DNA of 64,000 nt, from contig NZ_JANUGQ010000030.1 of NCBI RefSeq assembly GCF_024756275.1, positions 18,542-82,541 of the forward strand, in the 5' to 3' direction. Positions 7,487 through 16,406 of the stretch are shown piece by piece; position 1 is the stretch's first letter; every line of letters begins with the position of its first letter. Position numbers and translations under genes: made by a program. The notes beneath the pieces were generated by a model that was given only the letters and a program-made list of their open reading frames with translations, made no database searches and was not told where the DNA came from. The stretch is from Streptomyces pyxinae. Its GTDB lineage: Bacteria > Actinomycetota > Actinomycetes > Streptomycetales > Streptomycetaceae.

Positions 7487-8821
7487 ATGGCCGAACGAAA
7501 ACCGAACATCAGGCTCGAACTACTGTTTAGGGAAAGCGGCTGGACACAACGGCAGTTCGCGCAAGCGGTCAACCGGCTCGGTACCGAGCGAGGCACGCCC
7601 CTCAAGTACCGCGAACCATCCGTACATCAGTGGCTCAAGGGGTACATGCCGAAGGAGGGTGTGCGTCCACTGATCCTGGAAGCGCTCGCGCGCAGGTTGC
7701 TGCGCCCGGTGACCTACAGCGAAGCCGGGTTCCCTCCGCCCTCCGCAGACCAACGGCGCGAAGAGTCAAGCATGGTCGAAGGGCTACTAGATCTGGGGAG
7801 GCAGGACATGGATCCGTCCCGTCGCAGGATACTCGGAGCCGGGCTGTTCTCGGTCGCGGTGACCATTCCTGGGTGGCAGGATGTTGTTGACCGGATGGAA
7901 GCATTCACTGAAAACCCACACCAGCGAATCGGGCATGCGGAAGTTGAAGCGGTCTCCGCGATGACGGATCGCCTGAGCGACCTGGATGACGAGTTCGGTG
8001 GGCGCCATACCCGGCCGATGGCGGCGGCATTTCTTGTGAACACCGTAGTCCCGTACCTTCGGGCCAGCTCTTCAGAGGGGACGAAGAAGTCTTTGCTGTC
8101 CGCCTCCGCGTTTCTCTGCTACGCCATCGGATGGATGGCAGTGGATGAGACGTCGCATGGCCTGGCCCAGCAGTACTACGTCAAGGCCCTTGAGCTCGCC
8201 GGTGGGGGTACGGACCACCTTGCCTACTGTCATGTACTCCGGGGCATGTCGGTCCAGGCCGCCGGCCTGGGGCACGGCGTGGCCGCTGTGCGGCTCGCGG
8301 ACGCCGCTGCGGCGGTGACCCCGGACTCCAGTCCTCGAATGCGCGCATTCATCGCCGGGCAGCAGGCTCACGCGTATGCATTGGCGGGCGAGAAGCACAA
8401 CGCGCTGACGAGCCTCCGGGTGGCAGAACGCGCGGTCAATCAGGCAGAGAGTCCGCTCGGGAATTTCGGAGGGTTCAGCTCTGCGACGCTGGCTTACGCC
8501 ACCGCGGAGGTGCGACACGCACTCGGTGACACCGAAGGCAGTATCGAATCTCTCCACGACCACTTCCGTCTGCGCGATTCGACCGACTCGCAACGGAGCA
8601 AGCTGCGCTTCACCTCCATGATCGCCGAGAGGAGTCTTCAAGTCGGCCACTTGGAGGCCGCCTGCGCGGCCTGGAACTCGGTTCTCGACGAGTACCCGGC
8701 CATGCACTCCGGCCGAGTGGACCAGCAAGTGGCCAGGATTCCCAGGCTGCTTGGGCCCCACCGGTCCAACGCGGCGGCACGGTACACGGCCGAGCGCAGC
8801 CGCGCCCTGCTCACCCGGTGA
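7487..8821 (+). CDS. Large XRE-like HTH regulator with helical (TPR-like) C-terminus
   Basis: About 444 aa. The N-terminal helix-turn-helix (residues about 8-70, GWTQRQFAQAVN...PSVHQWLKG) is followed at about 110-130 by a twin-arginine-like hydrophobic stretch (SRRRILGAGLFSVAVTI), typical of a Streptomyces regulator family often mis-annotated as Tat substrates. The remainder is helical repeat sequence likely to sense a ligand or peptide. An ATG at 7487 follows gagg; a TTG one codon earlier is possible. Base composition is less GC-biased than neighbours. It is divergent from the small-gene/radical SAM block and probably controls it. Confidence 0.75.
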   Translation: MAERKPNIRLELLFRESGWTQRQFAQAVNRLGTERGTPLKYREPSVHQWLKGYMPKEGVRPLILEALARRLLRPVTYSEAGFPPPSADQRREESSMVEGLLDLGRQDMDPSRRRILGAGLFSVAVTIPGWQDVVDRMEAFTENPHQRIGHAEVEAVSAMTDRLSDLDDEFGGRHTRPMAAAFLVNTVVPYLRASSSEGTKKSLLSASAFLCYAIGWMAVDETSHGLAQQYYVKALELAGGGTDHLAYCHVLRGMSVQAAGLGHGVAAVRLADAAAAVTPDSSPRMRAFIAGQQAHAYALAGEKHNALTSLRVAERAVNQAESPLGNFGGFSSATLAYATAEVRHALGDTEGSIESLHDHFRLRDSTDSQRSKLRFTSMIAERSLQVGHLEAACAAWNSVLDEYPAMHSGRVDQQVARIPRLLGPHRSNAAARYTAERSRALLTR

Positions 8822-8912
8822 AGACCTCTGCCCGCCTCACCGCCGCGCTTGTTCCCGGAGCGGTGGCGGCTTCTTCCCCGGGGTTGTCAGTGCGGGGGCG
8901 TAGAAAGGGGGT

Positions 8913-9365
8913 GTGACGACGATGCACTGGAAGCTTGTGATCGACTGCGCCGAGCCGCATGCCCTGGCGGGGTTCTGGGCCGAGGCGCTGGGTTATGTGG
9001 TGGAGGACAACAGCGCCTTCATCGAGGGGCTGCTCGCGGCCGAGCGGGCGCCGGCCGAGCTGACCGTGGAGGTGGGCGGGAAGCGGGCGTGGCGGCATCT
9101 GGTGGGGGTGCGGCACCCGGAGGATCCGTACGAGGAGGAGACCGGGATCGGGAAGGGGCGGCGGCTGCTGTTCATTCAGGTGCCCGAGCCCAAGACGGTG
9201 AAGAACCGGCTCCACATGGACCTGCACCCGGGGGCGGGGAAGCGGGAGGCGGAGGTGGCGCGGCTGGTGGCGCTGGGGGCGAGCGTGCTGCGGGAGGTGG
9301 ACGAGCCGGGCGGGCGGTGGACCGTCCTGTCGGACATTGAGCGGAATGAATTCTGTGTTTCGTGA
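8913..9365 (+). CDS. VOC-family (glyoxalase/bleomycin-resistance fold) protein
   Basis: A 150-aa protein with the paired beta-alpha-beta-beta-beta modules of the vicinal oxygen chelate fold: HWKLVIDCAEPHALAGFWAE at the N-terminus and NRLHMDLHPGAGKREAEVAR in the second module. The second-module His and the C-terminal Glu are metal-ligand candidates. The substrate cannot be told. GTG start with no strong ribosome site visible. It stands alone downstream of the HTH regulator. Confidence 0.8.
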   Translation: MTTMHWKLVIDCAEPHALAGFWAEALGYVVEDNSAFIEGLLAAERAPAELTVEVGGKRAWRHLVGVRHPEDPYEEETGIGKGRRLLFIQVPEPKTVKNRLHMDLHPGAGKREAEVARLVALGASVLREVDEPGGRWTVLSDIERNEFCVS

Positions 9366-9499
9366 GGGGGTGCGGTAGGGGGGTGATTGCGGGGGAATTC
9401 CGGGTTCGTGTCCGGATCGGACCCTTGACGGCGGGTCGAACTCTCGCTGAACATTCAGCACGCACAGCGCACGAGTAGCTCCACGCTCCATGCTTCATG

Positions 9500-9521
9500 C
9501 CCCGCGCCCGACGGCGCGGGG
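9500..9521 (+). terminator. GC-rich hairpin upstream of aminopeptidase gene
   Basis: A perfect 9-bp stem (ccccgcgcc / ggcgcgggg) with a 4-nt loop, followed by ttt. It could terminate the VOC gene, or act as a leader structure, since it lies only about 50 nt before the aminopeptidase start. Confidence 0.5.
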
Positions 9522-9572
9522 TTTCCCGCACGTTCCGTCCCATCCCCCACACGGAATCCCGGAGCCCCCCAC

Positions 9573-10913
9573 ATGAGCCAGACCGACCGTCGCATACGCA
9601 TACCCAGACGCACCGCCGCCGTCGCCGCGCTCGCCCTGGCGGGCCTGGTCGCCACCGCGGCGCCCGCCGCCACCGCCGCCCCGGCCACCGGCACCGCCGC
9701 CTCCGCCGCGGCGCCCGACATACCCGTCGCCAACGTCAAGGCGCACCTCAACCAGCTCCAGTCGATCGCCACCGCCAATGGCGGCAACCGGGCCCACGGG
9801 CGCGCCGGTTACAAGGCGTCCATCGACTATGTGAAGGGCAAGCTGGACGCGGCCGGATTCACCACCACCGTCCAGCAGTTCACCTCCAGCGGCGCCACCG
9901 GCTACAACCTGATAGCCGACTGGCCCGGCGGCGACCCCAACCAGGTGCTGTTCGCCGGCGCCCACCTCGACTCGGTGACCTCCGGTCCCGGGATCAATGA
10001 CAACGGCTCCGGCTCGGCCGGCATCCTGGAGACCGCGCTCGCCGTCTCCCGGGCCCAGTTCAAGCCGACCAAGCACCTGCGCTTCGGCTGGTGGGGCGCG
10101 GAGGAGCTGGGCATCGTCGGCTCCAAGTACTACGTCAACAACCTGCCGGCGGCCGAGCGTTCGAAGATCTCCGGCTATCTGAACTTCGACATGATCGGGT
10201 CGCCCAACCCGGGCTACTTCGTCTACGACGACGACCCGGCCCTGGAGAAGGTCTTCAAGGACTACTTCGCGGGCCTCAATGTGCCCACCGAGATCGAGAC
10301 CGAGGGCGACGGCCGCTCCGACCACGCCTCGTTCAAGAACGTGGGCATCAAGGTCGGCGGCCTCTTCACCGGCGCGGGCCGGACCAAGACCGCCGCCCAG
10401 GTCCAGAAGTGGGGCGGCACCTCCGGCCAGGCCTTCGACCGGTGCTACCACTCGTCCTGCGACACCACGGCGAACATCAACGACACCGCGCTGGACCGGA
10501 ACAGCGACGCCATCGCGCACGCCATCTGGACGCTGGGCGCGGGCGGTTCGACCGAGCCGCCGTCGGGTGACACGTACGAGAACACCGCCGACGTCACCAT
10601 CCCGGACAACGGCACCGCCGTCACCTCGACGGTCAATGTCACCGGCCGCACCGGCAACGCCCCGGCCGCGCTCAAGGTCGGCGTGGACATCGTCCACACC
10701 TACCGGGGCGACCTGGTCGTCGACCTGCTGGCGCCGGACGGCACGGCGTACCGGCTGAAGAGCGCCAGCAGCGGCGACTCGGCCGACAATGTGCAGACGA
10801 CGTACACCGTGGACGCGTCCAGCGAGGCGGCGAACGGGGCCTGGAAGCTGCGGGTGCAGGACACCGCCGCCCAGGACACGGGGTACATCAACGCCTTCCG
10901 GCTGACCTTCTGA
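9573..10913 (+). CDS. Secreted M28 double-zinc aminopeptidase (SGAP type) with P domain
   Basis: Removes N-terminal hydrophobic residues from peptides outside the cell. It is a clear relative of Streptomyces griseus aminopeptidase: the mature chain begins APDIP (about residue 47) after a signal peptide with twin Arg (IPRRTAAVAALALAGLV). Zinc ligands and catalytic residues are all present: H131 in AHLDS, D143 in NDNGSGS, E177/E178 in GAEELG, D206 in NFDMIGS, and Y292/H293 in RCYHSSCD. Residues about 335-446 form a proprotein-convertase P-type beta domain, as in longer homologues. Monocistronic, flanked by hairpins. Confidence 0.95.
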   Translation: MSQTDRRIRIPRRTAAVAALALAGLVATAAPAATAAPATGTAASAAAPDIPVANVKAHLNQLQSIATANGGNRAHGRAGYKASIDYVKGKLDAAGFTTTVQQFTSSGATGYNLIADWPGGDPNQVLFAGAHLDSVTSGPGINDNGSGSAGILETALAVSRAQFKPTKHLRFGWWGAEELGIVGSKYYVNNLPAAERSKISGYLNFDMIGSPNPGYFVYDDDPALEKVFKDYFAGLNVPTEIETEGDGRSDHASFKNVGIKVGGLFTGAGRTKTAAQVQKWGGTSGQAFDRCYHSSCDTTANINDTALDRNSDAIAHAIWTLGAGGSTEPPSGDTYENTADVTIPDNGTAVTSTVNVTGRTGNAPAALKVGVDIVHTYRGDLVVDLLAPDGTAYRLKSASSGDSADNVQTTYTVDASSEAANGAWKLRVQDTAAQDTGYINAFRLTF

Positions 10914-10995
10914 GAGCCTGACCCCTCTTGCTGAGGCGGACGGCCCCGCGGCCGAGCCGCCGATATGCAGAGATGTCAGAGACACTCGCGGTACG

Positions 10996-11035
10996 CGAAA
11001 GGGTGCCCTCCCGAAGCCGGGAGGGCACCCTTTCG
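10996..11035. terminator. Bidirectional terminator hairpin
   Basis: A perfect 18-bp stem (cgaaagggtgccctcccg) with the 4-nt loop aagc, located between the converging aminopeptidase and LolA-like genes. In high-GC actinobacteria such stems without a long T-run commonly terminate transcription. Confidence 0.85.
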
Positions 11036-11056
11036 TATGAGCCGTGAGGCAGCCGG

Positions 11057-12322
11057 TCAGCGGGTGGCGCCGTTGGCGACGGCGACCAGGCGGTCCTGGG
11101 TGACGGCGCCGACGTAGATCTTGCCGTCGTCGGTCAGCAGGGCGTTGACCAGACGGGTCTTGAAGATCGTGCCGGAGCCGAACTTCCCGGTCACCTTGTC
11201 GCCCAGCGAGTCCAGCAGGCCGCCGAGCTCGGCGGGGGCGTCCTTGGGCGCGCCGGTCCCGGCGGGGCCGCCGCCGAACCGGGCCACGGAGGTCCAGCCC
11301 GCACCGACGACGTTCAGGTCGTCACCGAAGGGTGAGTCCGAAGCGCCGGACGACTGCGGGGACTTGGGGACCTTGAGGCCGTGCGGGGGCTCGGACGCCT
11401 TCGGGGCGTCCTTCGCCGCGTCCTCCTCGGTGACCTCGGTGCCCTTCGGCGGGGTGAAGGCGAACTCCGAGGCGTCCGGCGCCCCGAAGTCGACCTTGGT
11501 GAAGCCCGCGTCCACCGCCGCCTTGCCGCCCGAGCTCGGGGTGAGGGTGAACTTCAGCGGGACACCCTGCTCGGCGTCGACCGCGATGGTGACGGAGCCG
11601 ATCGTGGAGCCGGCCTGCTTGGGCCTGATGACCAGCTGATAGGCGTCCCGCCCGGCGATCCGCGCGGTGCCGTCCACGGTCACCGAGGTGGTGTCGTCCA
11701 CCGCCTTCAGCGCCTCGGCCGCGAAGCCCTTCGGCGTGGTGAACCGCTGCTCCTCGCCCTTCTCACCGGCCGGGACGCGGGAGTGGACGGCCTCCCCGGC
11801 CGCGCTGTCGTACGCCCAGGCGTCGGTGCCGTTGTGGATGACGCTGTACTCCTCGGCGCCGTCCTGGTAGGTGAGACGCTGCTTCTCGGGGCCGTCCGCC
11901 GCTATCCGGAAGGTGTGGGTGCCGGAGGCCAGCTCCATGAGCTTGGCGACCGGGTCGGCGGAACCGCCCTTTGCGGAGCCGCCCTTGCCGGCGTCCGGCT
12001 CGCCCGTGAGCTTGCCGAGGTCCAGGCCGGCGAGGGACGGCAGGCCGAGGTCGGTGGTGACCTTGACCGTGCCGGAGACGCGCTGGGTGTCGGAGGCGGC
12101 GATCTTCTCGATCAGCTGCTCGGCGGTGATGGCCGGCAGATCCGGGTCACCGGCGGCCGCGAGCGCCGGGACCAGCCCGATGGTGGCGGCGGCCACGCCG
12201 ATGACGGCCGCCGGGACCGCGTACCGGGCGGCCTTACGGGCCCTCCCCGGCTCGGCGGCCTCGACGTGCTCGGGGTGCTGGGCCGGCTGCTCGGGGAAGT
12301 GGTCGGTGTCCGTGGGCGCCAT
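11057..12322 (-). CDS. LolA/LppX-fold exported lipid-binding-type protein
   Basis: A 421-aa protein with one N-terminal membrane or uncleaved signal segment (about 31-55, RYAVPAAVIGVAAATIGLV) and then a periplasmic-type domain beginning PAITAEQLIEKI. That start and the later VDAEQGVPLKFTLTPSSGGK match Gram-positive LolA-like proteins (outer-membrane lipoprotein carrier fold, hydrophobic-ligand cavity). Role in Streptomyces is not established; related proteins are linked to envelope stress. ATG with gagg upstream. It follows the polyprenyl synthase on the same strand with a 198-nt gap. Confidence 0.75.
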   Translation of the reverse strand: MAPTDTDHFPEQPAQHPEHVEAAEPGRARKAARYAVPAAVIGVAAATIGLVPALAAAGDPDLPAITAEQLIEKIAASDTQRVSGTVKVTTDLGLPSLAGLDLGKLTGEPDAGKGGSAKGGSADPVAKLMELASGTHTFRIAADGPEKQRLTYQDGAEEYSVIHNGTDAWAYDSAAGEAVHSRVPAGEKGEEQRFTTPKGFAAEALKAVDDTTSVTVDGTARIAGRDAYQLVIRPKQAGSTIGSVTIAVDAEQGVPLKFTLTPSSGGKAAVDAGFTKVDFGAPDASEFAFTPPKGTEVTEEDAAKDAPKASEPPHGLKVPKSPQSSGASDSPFGDDLNVVGAGWTSVARFGGGPAGTGAPKDAPAELGGLLDSLGDKVTGKFGSGTIFKTRLVNALLTDDGKIYVGAVTQDRLVAVANGATR

Positions 12323-12520
12323 CGCTGCCTACCTCCGTGGTCGGTGCCGGTGGCCTCGTCTCCACCGTCCCCTCCATAGTGGCCCGGCGCGGCGCCCCCG
12401 GCGTCAGCCGACGGACGCAACTCGGCGTACTGCTGCGGTATGACACCGCCCCCGAGAACCCTGGTCCGGGGGGCCGGGAAAAGCCTCCCGGAACGGCCCC
12501 GGAGTCCGCGGAGGTGACCC

Positions 12521-13531
12521 TCAGCCGGCCCGGTGCACCACCAGGTCGCAGAGCTCCTCCAGGGCGGTGCGGGCGTACCCCTCGGGCAGCGGGGTCAGCA
12601 TGGCGCGGGCCTCCTGGGCGTACCGCACGGTGTCCCGCCGGGCCTGCTCCAGCGCGGGGTGGGCGCGCAGCAGGCGGAGGGCCTCGGCGTGCCGGGCGTC
12701 GTCGCTGAGGTCGCCGTCCAGCAGCTCGACCAGGGCCCGGTCCTCGGCCAGCCCGGAGGCGGCGGCCCGCTCCCGGAGCCGGAGCACCGGAAGCGTCGGG
12801 ATGCCCTCGCGGAGGTCGGTCCCGGGGGTCTTGCCCGACTCGTGGGAGTCCGAGGCCACGTCCAGCACGTCGTCGGCCAGCTGGAAGGCGACGCCCAGCC
12901 GCTCGCCGTACTGGGTCAGGATCTCCACGGTCCGCTCGTCGGCGCCGGACATCAGCGCGCCGAACCGGGCCGAGACGGCGACCAGCGAGCCGGTCTTCCC
13001 GGAGAGCACCTCCAGGTAGTGGGCGACCGGGTCGCGGCCGTCGCCGGGGCCGGCGGTCTCCAGGATCTGGCCGGTGACCAGCCGCTCGAACGCCTCGGCC
13101 TGGACGCGTACGGCCTCCGGACCCAGATCGGCCAGGATGTGCGAGGCGCGGGCGAAGAGGAAGTCACCCGTGAGGACGGCGACGGAGTTGCCCCAGCGGC
13201 TGTTGGCGCTGTCCACCCCCCGGCGCACTTCCGCCTCGTCCATGACGTCGTCGTGGTACAGGGTCGCCAGGTGGGTGAGCTCCACGACCACCGCGGCGGG
13301 CACGATGCCGGGCGCGTACGGGTCCCCGAACCGGGCGGCGAGCATCACCAGCAGCGGGCGGAACCGCTTGCCCCCGGCTTTGACCAGGTGCTGCGCGGCA
13401 TCGGTGATGAACGGCACGTCGCTCTTGGTGGCCGCGAGCAGTCCTGCCTCGACGGCCGCCAATCCGGTCTGGACATCGGCTTCCAGAGCCTGGTCCCGCA
13501 CGCTCAGCCCGAACGGCCCGACGACGGTCAC
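12521..13531 (-). CDS. Long-chain polyprenyl diphosphate synthase
   Basis: Condenses isopentenyl diphosphate onto an allylic primer to make the long prenyl tail, most likely of menaquinone. The first Asp-rich motif is YHDDVMDEAEVRRG and the second is QLADDVLDVASD; the GGKRFRP motif near residue 53 and the GKT motif are also present. Length (336 aa) fits heptaprenyl- to nonaprenyl-type synthases. The residues before the first Asp motif (ATLYHDD) are small, consistent with long products. The menaquinone genes elsewhere in the window support this role. Confidence 0.9.
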   Translation of the reverse strand: MTVVGPFGLSVRDQALEADVQTGLAAVEAGLLAATKSDVPFITDAAQHLVKAGGKRFRPLLVMLAARFGDPYAPGIVPAAVVVELTHLATLYHDDVMDEAEVRRGVDSANSRWGNSVAVLTGDFLFARASHILADLGPEAVRVQAEAFERLVTGQILETAGPGDGRDPVAHYLEVLSGKTGSLVAVSARFGALMSGADERTVEILTQYGERLGVAFQLADDVLDVASDSHESGKTPGTDLREGIPTLPVLRLRERAAASGLAEDRALVELLDGDLSDDARHAEALRLLRAHPALEQARRDTVRYAQEARAMLTPLPEGYARTALEELCDLVVHRAG

Positions 13532-13864
13532 GAGGGGATCTCCTGTCTGCTGACGATCACACGGATTGTCGATGTGTCGCTGGATTCACTCAAGTCAGCG
13601 TATCCGGTCGCCTTTCGATCACCATGGGCGCCTTCCCGCCTCCCCCGGTATGTTCATGAACAGCTGATACGACCAGGAGTGAGGCCTTTGTCCGGAACGG
13701 CCGCGCGTACCGAGGAGACCGGCGACACGGGGCGGCCGGGCGCCGCCCCGGGACGATCATGCCTCCTCCGGGACGGCCGGCGGTCCCGCCCCCGCAGCAC
13801 CCGCCACATCGCCCCCGGCACCGCTCCCCCACCGCCCCGACCGCACGTCCCCGAGGTCGCCGTC
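13532..13864. other. Divergent intergenic region
   Basis: Separates the minus-strand polyprenyl synthase from the plus-strand CocE-like gene, so it should contain both promoters. The AT-richer part (about 13550-13690) has the near-palindrome ttcatgaa around 13650. No ribosome-preceded small gene was found. The last 150 bases are Arg/Pro low-complexity if translated. Confidence 0.4.
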
Positions 13865-16144
13865 ATGCGCATCCGCACCACCTTCCCGTACGAGACCCGC
13901 CACGAGGACATCCGCATCCCGCTCCCCGACGGCACCCTTCTCTACGCCCGGGTCTGGCGCCCGCTCGGCGGCGAGCCGGTACCGGTGCTGCTGGAGTACC
14001 TGCCGTACCGGCTCACCGACTGGACCGCGCCCCGCGACTGGCAGCGCCACCCCTGGTACGCCGGGCACGGCTACGCCTCGGTACGGGTGGACGTACGGGG
14101 ACACGGCAACAGCGAGGGGCTGCCCGGCGGCGAGGACTCCCCCGCCGGAGCGACCACCACACCCGCCACCGGACCCGCCGCCGGACCGGCCGCCGGGGGC
14201 TCCGGGGCCGCCACCGGACCGGGCGCCGGACCGGCCGGCGGCACGACCACCCGACCGGCCGACCGGAGGACCACCGGCGCGGACACCGAGGTCGCCGACG
14301 GGGTCGCCGTGGTGGAGTGGCTGGCCGCCCAGCCCTGGTGCGACGGCCGGGTCGGCATGTTCGGGCTCGCCTGGGGCGGCTTCACCGCGCTCCGGATCGC
14401 CGCCCTCGCCCCCGAGGCGCTCAAGGCCGTCGTCACCGTCTGCTCCACCGACGACCGCTACGACAACGACGTCCACTATCTCGGCGGCTCCGTCCTCGCC
14501 GTGGACATGCACGCCTGGGCCGCCACCACGCTGGCCTTCGTCTGCCGCCCGCCCGACCCCCTCTACGCGGGCGAGCAGTGGCGCGAGCTCTGGCTGCGGC
14601 GGCTGGAGGCGGTCGAACCGGCCATCCACACCTGGCTCGCCCACCAGACCCGGGACGCCTACTGGGAGCGCGGCAGCCTGCGGGCGGCGTACGGCGCGAT
14701 CGACGCGGCCGTCCTCGCGGTGGGCGGCTGGCACGACCCGTACCGGGACACCGTCCTCCGGCTGGTCGAGCACCTGCCGCCGGACCGGGTGCGCGGGATC
14801 ATCGGCCCCTGGTCGCACCAGTACCCCGACCGGGGGCAGCCGCCCGGACCGGCGATCGGCTTCCTCCAGGAGACGCTGCGCTGGTGGGACCACCACCTCA
14901 AGGGCGTCGACACCGGGATCATGGCCGAGCCGCCGCTGCGCTGCTGGATCAGCGAGTCGCACCGGCCCGCCACCGTCTACCCGGAGCTGCCCGGACGCTG
15001 GGTGGGCGAGCCCGGCTGGCCGTCCCCGCACGTGACCCCGGTGGCGTACGCCCTCCAGGGCGAGCCGGTGCTGGTCCGCTCGCCGCAGTCGACCGGGCTG
15101 GACGCCGGGCGCTTCTTCCCCGCCGGCGACGACGCCGACCTGCCGCCGGACCAGCGCGCCGAGGACGCCCACTCGGCCTGCTTCGACTTCCCGGTGCCGG
15201 CGGGCGCCGACCCGATCGAGATCCTGGGCCGCCCCTCGGTGGAACTGGCGCTCCGCCCGGACGCCCCGACCGGCCAGGTGATCGCCCGGCTCTGTGACGT
15301 GGCCCCGGACGGCTCCTCCACCCTGGTCACCCGGGGCGCCCTCAACCTGGGTGCCCGGGAGGGGCGGGACCGGTCGGTGCCGTGCCGGATCGGGGAGACC
15401 GAGCGGTACGCCTTCCCGCTGGGCGGCATCGGCCACACCTTCCCGCCCGGCCACCGGGTCCGGCTCGCCGTCTCCTCCTCCTACTGGCCCTGGATCTGGC
15501 CGCGCCCGGACGGGGCCGGGTTCACCCTGGCGCCCGAGGGCAGCGCGCTGACCCTCCCGGTCCGTACCGCGCCCGCCACCGAGCCCCCGGCACCGGTACG
15601 CGGCGGGGCGTACGGCTCCGGGGACCCGGCCGACCCCGCCGGGACCGCGCCCGCGCCCGACCCCGCCACCGCCCGGGCGGCCGGGGCGGCGGCGACCTCC
15701 GGGGCCGACCCCCGGATCACCTTCGCCGAGCCCGAGCAGGCCGAGCCGCTCGGCGTCAGCGTGCCCGCCACCCTCGACGAGGAGCGGCCCGAGCGGCTGG
15801 TGGTACGGGACGTGGCGGCGGGGCTCTGGCGCCTTGAGGTGGCCCCCCGGCACGGCGACCCGGCGGGCACCCGGGTCTACCCGGACGGCCTGGAGCTCAC
15901 CGAGGAGGTCCTGGACACGTACACCGTCCAGGAGGACGACCCGCTCTCCGCCCGCACCTGCTCCGAGTGGACCATCCGGCTGCACCGGCCGGACCTGTTC
16001 TGGAGCGCCACGGTACGCACCCGCTCGGAGATCGGCTGCGACGCCGAGTCCTTCCTCACCACCGACGAGGTGATCTGCGAGGACGGCGACGAGATCCTCT
16101 TCCACCGCACCTGGGAGAAACGCATCCCCCGCACGGCGGGCTGA
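13865..16144 (+). CDS. CocE/NonD-like alpha/beta hydrolase with Ser-to-Ala nucleophile
   Basis: A 759-aa member of the S15/CocE family (X-Pro dipeptidyl peptidase-like acyl hydrolases): N-terminal alpha/beta hydrolase with PVLLEYLPYR and GYASVRVDVRGHGNS, and a C-terminal jelly-roll domain. The nucleophile elbow, normally GxSWGG or GxSYxG, reads G-L-A169-W-G-G, so Ser is replaced by Ala. The Asp (GGWHDPYRD) and His (GPWSHQYPD) are retained. Residues about 91-140 are a Gly/Ala/Thr/Pro insertion and about 575-625 a second one. ATG chosen for the gagg 9 nt upstream. Hydrolysis by the usual mechanism is doubtful. Confidence 0.85.
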   Translation: MRIRTTFPYETRHEDIRIPLPDGTLLYARVWRPLGGEPVPVLLEYLPYRLTDWTAPRDWQRHPWYAGHGYASVRVDVRGHGNSEGLPGGEDSPAGATTTPATGPAAGPAAGGSGAATGPGAGPAGGTTTRPADRRTTGADTEVADGVAVVEWLAAQPWCDGRVGMFGLAWGGFTALRIAALAPEALKAVVTVCSTDDRYDNDVHYLGGSVLAVDMHAWAATTLAFVCRPPDPLYAGEQWRELWLRRLEAVEPAIHTWLAHQTRDAYWERGSLRAAYGAIDAAVLAVGGWHDPYRDTVLRLVEHLPPDRVRGIIGPWSHQYPDRGQPPGPAIGFLQETLRWWDHHLKGVDTGIMAEPPLRCWISESHRPATVYPELPGRWVGEPGWPSPHVTPVAYALQGEPVLVRSPQSTGLDAGRFFPAGDDADLPPDQRAEDAHSACFDFPVPAGADPIEILGRPSVELALRPDAPTGQVIARLCDVAPDGSSTLVTRGALNLGAREGRDRSVPCRIGETERYAFPLGGIGHTFPPGHRVRLAVSSSYWPWIWPRPDGAGFTLAPEGSALTLPVRTAPATEPPAPVRGGAYGSGDPADPAGTAPAPDPATARAAGAAATSGADPRITFAEPEQAEPLGVSVPATLDEERPERLVVRDVAAGLWRLEVAPRHGDPAGTRVYPDGLELTEEVLDTYTVQEDDPLSARTCSEWTIRLHRPDLFWSATVRTRSEIGCDAESFLTTDEVICEDGDEILFHRTWEKRIPRTAG

Positions 16145-16216
16145 CCCCGGACGCCACCGGGCGCCACCGGCCGGACGCCACCGGCCGCCCCCGGGTACGG
16201 GCCGGGGGCTGCCCCG

Positions 16217-16240
16217 GATCCAGATCCAGATCCGGATCCG
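16217..16240. repeat. Four tandem GATCCR hexamers
   Basis: GATCCA, GATCCA, GATCCG, GATCCG occur in direct tandem in the gap after the CocE-like gene. The array is part of a larger GC-rich inverted sequence and may be a terminator element or a simple repeat. Confidence 0.5.
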
Positions 16241-16406
16241 GCCCGGACCGCACGGTCCCGCGCGACGGGCCGCGCCCCGGCCCCGGCACGCGCGTACGGC
16301 GGCGCGGCACACCGGCCCGTGGCGCCGATGCGGCGTACCGCCGTCCGGCCGCCGGAGCCCCGTCGTAACGTGTCCCCCACACACGTGGAAAGCGAGGCAA
16401 GCACCG

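Noticed and set aside
7790..7870. Tat signal peptide in the HTH regulator
   Set aside because: The SRRRILGAGLF stretch is about 110 residues into a protein with an N-terminal HTH, so export is unlikely; it is a known look-alike in this regulator family.
12533..13864. Upstream extension of the CocE-like protein
   Set aside because: The frame is open only because it is antisense to the polyprenyl synthase gene. A gagg-preceded ATG at 13865 marks the conserved start.
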